From: Nannocystis sp.
GTDB lineage: Bacteria; Myxococcota_A; Polyangia; Nannocystales; Nannocystaceae
NCBI GenBank assembly: GCA_016712315.1
Contig: JADJRG010000019.1
Coordinates: forward strand, 156,096 to 220,095
Direction of reading: 5' to 3'
Length of the DNA stretch: 64,000 nucleotides
Shown here: one piece after another, positions 53,901 through 61,299 of the stretch
How the letters are laid out: each line of letters begins with the position of its first letter
Position numbering within the stretch: position 1 is the first letter of the stretch
Translations under genes and position numbers: made by a program
The notes under the pieces: model-generated
Told to the model about the DNA's origin: nothing
Seen by the model: the letters and a program-made list of their open reading frames with translations, nothing else
Database searches by the model: none

Positions 53901-54424
53901 CTCACGAGGGCTGGCAGACGCCCGACGATTGGGAGAGCCAGCTCCGTACACCGAACCGGCCGGTCGTCGGTGTGTCGTGGTTCGAGGCGATGGCCTACTG
54001 CCGCTGGTTGAGCGCGGAGCACCCGACGCGGCGCATGCGGCTGCCGACGGTGGCAGAGTGGATCGCCGCGGCGTCGCCGGATGGCCGCCGGTACCCGTGG
54101 GGTGATCAACCCGATCCGGATGACACCCGCGCCAACTTCGGGAGGCATGTCAACGCGCCGACGCCGGTCGGTATCTATCCCGCAGGCAAGGGCAAGCACG
54201 GCCACGCGGACCTCGCCGGCAACGTGTGGGAGTGGAGCCTCGATGTCTACAAGGGCATAACCGCCAAGATGTTGCGGGTCTACGGGCAGCCGAGGATCTT
54301 CTGCGGGGGATGTTACTGGGATGAGGCTGGGGGTATGGCGGCCGCCGAGCGCTTCAGGTTCAGGTCCTTCTTCCGCCACGTCCACGGCGGCTTTCGGGTG
54401 GTTTCTGAGCCCGCGAGCCCTTGA
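50922..54424 (+). pseudogene. Metallophosphoesterase-NACHT-FGE/lectin-fold protein (about 1168 aa), four frameshifts
   Basis: Domain 1 (1-370): calcineurin-like phosphoesterase with LSDLHVG, LTGDLAWSG, VPGNHDV, LLMHHPRKW and FGHMHEPD. Domain 2 (about 440-900): NACHT NTPase with P-loop GQPGSGKTTF (about 456), Walker B ILLDGLDEVGD, IIASRP sensor and FKHLTFQEYLAA winged-helix. Domain 3 (about 950-1168): formylglycine-generating-enzyme/C-type-lectin fold with YPVTVEEFARFV, VVGVSWFEAMAYCRWL, MRLPTVAEW, RRYPWGD, DLAGNVWEW and VHGGFRVV. Four one-base gaps (near 52739, 52982, 53572 and 53868) must each be filled by one base; no other stops occur. Predicted role: NLR-like conflict or antiphage sensor. 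Reading start at the ATG at 50922. Confidence 0.82.
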
Positions 54425-54525
54425 AAGTTGATCATTGGCGATGCCGATGACGTGCGTTCGGGGTCCAGGGGCGTCAACACGTGTCAACACCCTCTGACAC
54501 GCGCGGACACACTCGCTTGCCAACG

Positions 54526-54738
54526 TCATCGCGTGGGTCGGCGCAGCCCGAGCACCCCGGCGTAGCTCGCGACCGAGCGCTCGACCGCCTCGACATCCCC
54601 TGCCAGCACCAGCGCGCGCACCCGCCGCTCGAAGCGCGCCAGCGTCGGCCCCTGCGGCCGCGTGCCTGCCCGCGTCACCCGGTGCCCGAGGTACAGCACC
54701 TCCCCGTCCGTCGAGCGCACCACCGCCGCCGGGTCTGC
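54526..54738 (-). pseudogene. C-terminal fragment of a reverse transcriptase-like protein
   Basis: About 70 residues: the segment EVLYLGHRVTRAG, followed by a basic helical part (LARFERRVRALVLAGD) and RSVASYAGVLGL. This order matches the end of bacterial reverse transcriptases (palm end, thumb, and the SY-G motif) of the retron/DGR/UG broad group, but the catalytic part is missing. It abuts the IS21-like fragment at 54735, as if truncated by that insertion. The call rests on pattern only. Confidence 0.4.
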
Positions 54739-55012
54739 TCTTCGAGCTGGTGCTGGTGGCGAGCTCGTGGACGTGGGCGAGCGTCGCCTACTCGGAGGCG
54801 CTCGTCGACGGCCTCCAGCGGGCCCTGTGGGCGGTCGGAGGGGTGCCGAGGCCGCTGCTCCTCGACTACATGTCGGCGGCGACCCACGAACTGCGGGGCC
54901 GAGCGCTACGAGCGACGATCCACCGCCCTGAGCACCTCGTCCTCAGCGAGTGGGACCATGGCCGCGCGCGGTCACACCGCCCGCGTCGTCAACCCGCCCG
55001 CGACCACAAGTG
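54735..55012 (+). pseudogene. IS21-family IstA transposase fragment
   Basis: About 60 good residues: LVASSWTWASVAYSEALV, DGLQRALWAVGGVPRPLLLDYMSAATHELRG. This is the IstA integrase-core segment around the second catalytic Asp (usually VxxDNLSAATHEL; here LLLDYMSAATHEL). The frame degrades after 54900. No IstB partner is seen. It interrupts the reverse-transcriptase-like fragment. Confidence 0.65.
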
Positions 55013-55019
55013 AGTTTCC

Positions 55020-55190
55020 GCGCGCGATGAGCTGCGGCGATCTCCTCACGCGCGCCTTCGCTCTTGACATCTCCGAGCCGAGGAGCGAGCGTCATGCGCA
55101 TGATCGCCCGCAAACGACCCCCGGGAACGAGCAGCCGCATCCTCCCGTACAGCGAGCGAGCTGGAACTCACAGACATGATGCTGCCAGTG
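55020..55190 (+). pseudogene. Possible IS91-type transposase C-terminal remnant
   Basis: The segment DLLTRAFALDIS followed, after a frame change, by RGASVMRMIAR resembles the C-terminal zinc-finger tail of IS91/ISCR transposases (RVFAIDxxxCPRCGGxMRxIA). Several frame changes make it a remnant at best. The rest of 55190-55270 shows nothing. Confidence 0.3.
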
Positions 55191-55287
55191 CCCCACAAGG
55201 CCGGGATCGACCCCGCGCTGATCCCGGAAAGGAGTTGACAGCCTTCGGGGGCGGGCGTAATCAATACCGGAATGAGCAGATTGGCGC

Positions 55288-55440
55288 ATGACGAGCGATC
55301 GCTTGGCGAGCGGGCACGCGCAGTTATGCGCAGTTATGCGCGCTCGCCCTATGAGCCAACGCACCGAGGATGCGTGCCTCGGCTGGATGCGCCGGTACCA
55401 TGAGTTCAACGGCTGCAAGGATGCGGGGCGGCTCCCCCGC
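55288..55440 (+). pseudogene. Tyrosine-recombinase N-terminal (SAM-like) remnant
   Basis: About 45 residues. The stretch SQRTEDACLGWMRRYHEFNG matches the N-terminal core-binding domain of integron/XerC-like integrases (SxRTExAYLxWIRRYxxFH). It ends without a catalytic domain. The segment 55441-55619 contains no recognised coding sequence. Confidence 0.4.
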
Positions 55441-55619
55441 ACACGCGGGGACCTATTTGCCCGTGGGGCCTACCGTACCCGCCGAATCCCACCGCTCAAC
55501 AGTCTGACGACACAGCCGTTCTTGAGCGTTGACAACCCCGACCGCATCAAATACGAGTTGGGCAGCGACCTAACACCAGGTCCAGCGGGATCGCTGGGGC
55601 ACAGCACGAAGAGAAATGA

Positions 55620-57090
55620 ATGATGACAGGTCTCACGAGAGAGATGTTATACCCGCCAGGACTGCACCCTAGGACCGATATGTATTCAATATATGAAGTA
55701 GATGACGCACAGGCCGCAAAAATCCTGGCCACCCAGGAAGACTACCTCAATGACGTCAAGGCACGCGAAATCAAGCCAGCCAATTATCGGAAACGATCTC
55801 GGCGTTTTCAAACGCTGCCGGAGGTGACGTCTTCGTTGGAGTTGCTGAGGACAAAAAGGCAAATACAAGAACCTGGCTTGGGTTCGATAATCCCGAGCAG
55901 GCCAACGACATATTGCATGTCCTGTTTCAGGCGCATCCGTTTGGCAATCACGTTAAGTTCGAGTTCCTTCGCAACCAGAGCCATCCGGGGCTGGTGCTTC
56001 ATATCACAATCAAGAAGGTCAAGGAAATCGTTAAGTCTTCGTCTGGGGAAGTCTACGTCCGAGTTGGCGCTGGAAAGCAGAAAATTGATTCGCCGGAGAA
56101 GCTAAAACGCCTTGAGTTAGACAAGGGTATTGTCACGTTCGAAAATGAGTGGGTAGAAATACCGCTTCCGCGAATCGAAAATAGTTTATCAATACTCAAC
56201 TTCTTGATCAACGTCATCCCGAGCGGTGAGCCATTAACCTACTTAAGTAATCAGGATCTAATTAAGGACGGTCACGCGCGAGTGTGCGGCGTTTTACTCT
56301 TCTGCGATGAGCCAGCCGTCTTCTTGCCGAAACGTAGCAGCGTGAAAATCATGCGCTATAGGACTAGAGACGTCGACATCGGGCGTGAATTCCTGGAAGG
56401 AACCCCTCTCACGATTGAAGGCGACGCTTATAACCTGATTTATAGCGCCGTATCCGCAACCAAGGGAATCATCGAGCGCATCAAGAGGCTGGGCGAAGAG
56501 GGATTGGATGCTATCGAGTATCCAGAAGATGCCTTGCATGAGGTCATTACAAATGCGGTATTGCACCGCGACTACAGCATCGTTGCTGACGTCCAATTCG
56601 GATATTTGACAATCGCATTGAGATTGAAAACCCCGGAAAACTGCCTGGTCACGTAACGACCGCAAATATTCTGGACACACAAAGCGCGCGCAATCCTGCG
56701 CTCGTTCGCCTGATCAACAAATTTCCGAATCCCCCGAACAAGGATGTTGGCGAAGGTCTAAATACCGCCTTTCGCGCGATGGAGACTTTGCGACTCAAGC
56801 CTCCCGTTATTCGCGAAACTGATAGTTCTGTATTGGTCGTTATACGTCATGAGCCGCTCGGTTCTCCTGAAGAACTTGTAATGAAGTTCATGGAAACCAA
56901 CGATGAGATCACGAATAGGCTTGCGCGGGATATAACCGGCATTAAGAGTGAGAACACGATGAAGAACGTGTTTCTGCGGCTGAAGGCCAGAAATATGCTG
57001 GAACCGATACCAACGCGGAAGGGATCGGCATCCGCTTGGCGAAAGCCTGTTTTTGGCGCAAACGGGACTGACGACGCAAGTGAGGTATAA
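55620..57090 (+). pseudogene. AlbA_2/Schlafen-type ATP-binding protein (about 490 aa), two frameshifts
   Basis: Base composition is clearly lower in G+C than its neighbours, a sign of recent transfer. Domain 1 is AlbA_2-like: DYLNDVKAREIKPA, then after a one-base fix near 55785 AFSNAAGGDVFVGVAED and VYVRVGAG. Domain 2 is a HATPase-like segment: ALHEVITNAVLHRDYSI, then after a second fix near 56603 RIFDNRIEIENPGKLPG, and GEGLNTAFRAME. A winged-helix tail closes it (KNVFLRLKARNMLEPI). Such COG2865-like proteins are common in defence and mobile islands. Both fixes add one A in AA runs, and no other stops interrupt the frame. Confidence 0.8.
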
Positions 57091-57181
57091 CATGACGCAG
57101 CGCAGGCGTACCGATGCTGCTGCTCGCTGCTCCAGTGACTTCGAGGGCACGCTGAACTCGCGATGCAGCACCGCGCGAGCG

Positions 57182-57953
57182 TCATCGAAAAAACCAAAGA
57201 TCAGGATCAACGGCTCGCGGGCTCAGAAACCACCGAAAGCCGAGGAGAGCGAGGCGGCGGTAGGACCCGTACCCGAGGCGCCCGGCGGCCGCCCACACCT
57301 CATCAAGCCTCCAAGGGCTACCGCGCAGCACCCGGAGGTGGTCCCCCGACTGCCCAACCGGGTCGACGCTCTCCTCCGCCCCCTGCTCCGGTACTCGTCA
57401 GATTTGAAGCCATCGCGGCACCACTGCCACACGTTGCCTGCCAGGTCGAGGTGCCCGAACGGCCCTCTCCCCTGCCGGGCAGCTCCCCACCTTTGCGGTC
57501 CCGTCCTTACGCCCGTACATCGCCCGCGTCGCGTCTGCTGGCTCATTGCCCCACGGATAGCGCCGGCCATCCGTGCCGCGCGCCGCGAACTCCCATTGCG
57601 CCTCACTCGGCAGCGTCACCTTCACCCCCGACGCGATGACCTCTGGCTGCTCCGAAAGCCAGGCGCAAAACTGCATCGCGTCCCCCCAGCTCACCCCCGA
57701 CCACCGGCTGCTCCTCGTGCGAAAAACCCCGATCGCGCCAGTACCCCGGCTCTTTGTGTCCCGTCGCCGCGAGGAATTTTCCATACTGCGCGTTCGTCAC
57801 TGGCGTCTCCGCCAACCAGTAGGGCGAGCCGGACCCTGTGAACCGGTGTGTCGCATCGCTCTCCACACGGGGGGCTCCTACTGTTTGATTCACGCTCTGA
57901 GCGGGGACTAACCCTCTGAGAGCACGGGCGGATCGTGGCGCGGCTCTCCGCAT
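57182..57953 (-). pseudogene. Second FGE/C-type-lectin-fold fragment, frameshifted
   Basis: Frames read consecutively on the reverse strand: YWLAETPVTNAQYGKFLAATG, then GVSWGDAMQFCAWLSEQP, LPSEAQWEFAARG, RRYPWGNEPADATRAMYG, then HLDLAGNVWQWCRDG, DHLRVLRGSPWRLDE and LLGFRWFLSPRAVDP, ending at TGA at 57182. At least three one-base shifts are needed (one in the G run near 57694). This is a full FGE-sulfatase/lectin fold of about 230 residues. What preceded it is lost; it may be the tail of another NACHT-type protein or a free-standing unit. Confidence 0.75.
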
Positions 57954-57977
57954 CGAGGGCGGATCAACGCACGGGAG

Positions 57978-58007
57978 CGGCGCTCAGCGGCGCTCAGCGG
58001 CGCTCAG
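57978..58007. repeat. Three tandem copies of a 10-bp unit
   Basis: CGGCGCTCAG is repeated three times head to tail in the non-coding stretch between the FGE fragment and the next remnant. The surrounding 57954-58198 shows no gene. Confidence 0.8.
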
Positions 58008-58198
58008 CCGCGTTACCGTGCTGCAGGTCGATCACCGGTAGAAGTACTAGTATTCCACACTGATCTTGCAGGACCTCGTCGGCATTGAGTCGAGGAACTG
58101 GTCAAGGCGGTGGGATCGGGCGGATACGTTTGGTGTGAAACAAAAACAACCGGGCGGGACCATCCCGCCCCCGAGCCACCGCGAGGCCGAGTGTACAT

Positions 58199-58757
58199 GC
58201 ACGCAGGCTACCCGTCGAGCGTGAAGGGGTACCGTGATCGCCACCGACGTCCACGATCGTCACGAGCACACCAGGCGGCTCGCCGATCCGGACGCGTATC
58301 GGCCGCAGCAAGTGTCCGAGCTGCTGTCGGCGGATGCACGCGCGGCACGCACGCGCAGGCCGGTCGGTGAGCGCCGCTCTCGGATCGGCGCTACATCTGC
58401 CCTCGGTGCGGTGGCGTCGTCAGATCGTGCCCGCCTTCCTCGCGGGCCACCTCTGGCGCTGCTGGCCCGCGGTCGAGGCTGTCGTCGTCGATGGCGCGGA
58501 AGGCCCGCCCAAGGCCGCCAGGATCGCGCCGAGGACCCAGCGGCGCTGGCGGGCGAGGGCGAAACCGGCGCGTCTCGCCTTGCACGCTCAGCGCGGGCGC
58601 GTGCCGCCCGGATCGCGACGGCGCTCGCGGCGATCGGCCTCGATGCGACCCGTGGCGCCCTTCTCGCGGCCTTTCGCCCGCTCGCCTCAGCGCTCGACGC
58701 CTGCGCTCTCCTTGCGAACCTCCTAAACCTCCTACTACCCGGGCTGCGTATCATGTG
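58199..58757 (+). pseudogene. Possible DUF6431-like mobile-element protein remnant
   Basis: Scattered blocks read in two frames: RRYICPRCGGVV (zinc-ribbon), VPAFLAGHLWRCWPAVEAVV, TQRRWRARAKPAR, and a C-terminal LASALDACALLANLLNLLLPGLRIM. The zinc ribbon and the LxPGLRLM ending resemble DUF6431-family proteins found near insertion elements. The frame changes near 58570 and the N-terminus is unclear. Confidence 0.3.
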
Positions 58758-58840
58758 ACCCAAAGACATATCCCTTCAGACAGATCGTCCTGCGAGCGAT
58801 CCCACCCGAAGTGGCCGGACCCAGGCGGTAGAAGGTCGCC

Positions 58841-60190
58841 ATGGATCCCAACAAGCGACGAGAAGTGGCCGAGTGGCGCCTCTCCATCCTCGGCCCGCTG
58901 ATCAGCGCGCCTCGATCACGGCGAGATCCGCGAGCTCATGGAGAAGCCGCGGCTCTGCCTCGTACATCTACCTCGATGGTCAGCCGCGGCGCTTCCGCTG
59001 GCGCACGCTCGAGGGCTGGCGCTACGACTATCGCGCAGGTGGACTGGGCGCTCTCGAGCCTCACACCCCGCGCGGACGCGGGCACGTGTCGTGCGATCCC
59101 CGAGCTCGTCGCCCGCAAGCTCCTCGCTCTCCGGCGCGAGCAGCCGCGTCGGAGCATCCGTACGCTCATCAAGGCGCTCGGGCGCGCCAGCGACGTTCTG
59201 CCTGGCACGCTCGCCCCGTCCACCGTCCGGCGTCTCCCGGTCGCGCACGGCCTCTCGAAGCAGCCCACACAGCTGCCCACGCGCGAGCAGCAGGCCTTCA
59301 CCGCCGAGCACCCCGGCGACCTCACCATGGGTGACAGCATGCACGGCCCCCGGTGATCGGCCCGGACGGCGTGATTATAAAATGCTACCTGCTCAGCCAG
59401 ATCGACGTCGCGTCGCGCTTCGTGCCACTCCAGATTTTATTTGAGCGAAGACGCTGCGCACCACGAGGAGGGCTTCGCCGGGCGATCGTCGCCCGCGGAG
59501 CGCCGCGCACCACCTACGTCGACCTCGGGGCCGCCTACGTCGCCGCTTCGCTGAAGCAGATCTGCGCCGAGCTCGCGATCTTTCTCCTGCACGCCGGCCC
59601 CGGCGACGCCGCCGCCAGGGGGGTGATCAGGCGCTTCCACAAGGCCTGGCGCGCCGAAGTCGGCGCCGAGCTGCCGTCCTATCCGCTGCCGCTCGCCGAG
59701 CTCAACCGCCCACACCGCCTGGATGACCTGCAGGTACCACAGGCGCGTCCATCCCCCGACCGGCCAGAGCCCCACGATCGCTTCCTCGCGGGCGCCGAGC
59801 ACCTGCGTCATGTCCCTCAGGACATCAACATCGACGGATCTTCCCCACCGCGAGCGACGTACGGTCCGCGCCGACGGCACGATCCGCTGGGAGGGCGGCT
59901 TCTACGAGGTCCCAGGCGAGTACGTCGGCGAGAAGGTCGAGCTGCGCTTCGCCCCGCTCCGCCCGATCTCCCGCTCCTGCTCTACGTCGACGGCGTGCGC
60001 GTCACCGAGGTCTTCCCGCTCAACCGCCTCGCCAACCCTGCCGCCCACGCCGCGAGCTGCCCGGCCCCAGGCCCGCCCCGCCCCGCGTCCTCAAGGGCCC
60101 CCTCGACTACATCGACGACGAGTACCAGGCGCTGCTCCGCGCCTTCGGCGACGGATCGATTCATCATCTGACCCAGAGGACATCCCATGA
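58841..60190 (+). pseudogene. Mu/IS-type DDE transposase, frameshifted
   Basis: ATG at 58841. Blocks in successive frames: REVAEWRLSILGPLISA, RTLEGWRYDYRAGGLGAL, ARKLLALRREQPRRSIRTLI, TMGDSMHGPRVIGPDG (first Asp), TYVDLGAAYVAASLKQICAEL (second Asp), GVIRRFHKAWRAEV (where the third acidic residue would be Glu but Arg is seen), and TVRADGTIRWEGGFYEVPGEYVGEKVELRF (Mu-type C-terminal domain). Four or more single-base shifts interrupt it. The Glu-to-Arg change suggests a degenerate active site unless it too is an error. Confidence 0.7.
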
Positions 60191-60990
60191 CCTGGCGCGA
60201 GCGCTTCGGCATGCACACCGCGCCGCTCCCCGCGGCGCCGCGGGCGAGACCTTCTTCGAGCGCGACCCGCACTATCAGCGGCTCGCGCGCGCTTCTGCTG
60301 GCTCGCCACCGGGCCTGGCCTCAGAGTCCCCACCGGCGAGCCTGGCGTCCGGCAAATCGGCCGCGATCCGCCACCTCTGCCGCGCCCTCCACCCCGACGA
60401 GCACCGCGTCCTCTACCTCCGACTGCGCGGTCAAGCCCCTCGATCTCTACCGTATGCTCGCCGCCGAGCTCGGCCTACGACCCAGCGCGCGCGCAGATCG
60501 TCGCCGACATCAAACGCGCCTTGTCACCCTCGTCGACGAGCGCGGGATCGTCCCCGTCGTCGTCCTCGACGAAGCTCAAGGACTCCGCGACGAGCTCCTC
60601 CACGAGCTCCACGGCCTCTACCAGCCTCGGCTTCGACGGCCGCGACTACCTCACCCTCTGGCTCGTCGGCCCCCTCCTCGAGCGGGCGCCTGCGCCTCCA
60701 GCAGCACACCGCGCTCGCCCAGCGCGTCCTCGTCCACCTCCCACTCGTCGCCAGGACCGACCTATCTGTCCTTGGAGACATGCTCGATCACGGCCTCACC
60801 CACGTAGGCGCCTCACCCCGCTCTGCTCACCGACGACGCCCGCGCCCTCTCCTCCCGCCGCCCGCAGCCTCCCCCGCTCTCAGCCACCTCCTCCGCCTCG
60901 CCCTCCTCCTCGCCGACGAGCGCGCCTCCCCCAGATCGACGCCTCGATCATCAACTCCGCTCTCATCCTCCTCCACCTCGATCACCCCAA
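60187..60990 (+). pseudogene. ExeA/TniB-like AAA ATPase partner of the transposase, frameshifted
   Basis: Starts in the overlap with the transposase end. Walker A appears as SGKSAAIRHLCRAL after a frame change near 60345; Walker B as VPVVVLDEAQGLRDELLHEL; later FDGRDYLTLWLVG and a terminal helix PQIDASIINSALILLHLD. Transposase plus ExeA-like ATPase is a standard two-gene mobile unit. Several frameshifts; no intact product. The stretch 60991-61300 holds no recognised gene. Confidence 0.6.
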
Positions 60991-61299
60991 GCAACCCCAA
61001 ACCCTCCTAAATCCCGCTTCCAGCTTGACCCAAGATCACGCGCATAAACCGACCCGACACACCGGCTCCTCGACCCCTTCATGCCCATCTCAAAGCGCCC
61101 GCCCGGAACCCACAAAATGCGATCCCCGTCACCTGCTCGATAAAAGTGCTTGCCCGCTAGCCATCACCTGCGAGCGCCTCGCCGCGCCGTTGCCAGCCAG
61201 CCGCACGCAGCGTCAACGCCGCCGCCCGGATCGCGTACGTCGAAACACCGCGCCTCACCTAGCTCTGCCGGCCAAGCCGCGTCCACCCCCAGGGAGCAG

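Noticed and set aside
54472..54489. GTCAACAC direct repeat as an attachment site
   Set aside because: Short, no second distant copy recognised, no gene boundary there.
54425..55012. Functional diversity-generating retroelement
   Set aside because: Only a C-terminal RT-like scrap is present, in the wrong orientation, and no template repeat was seen.
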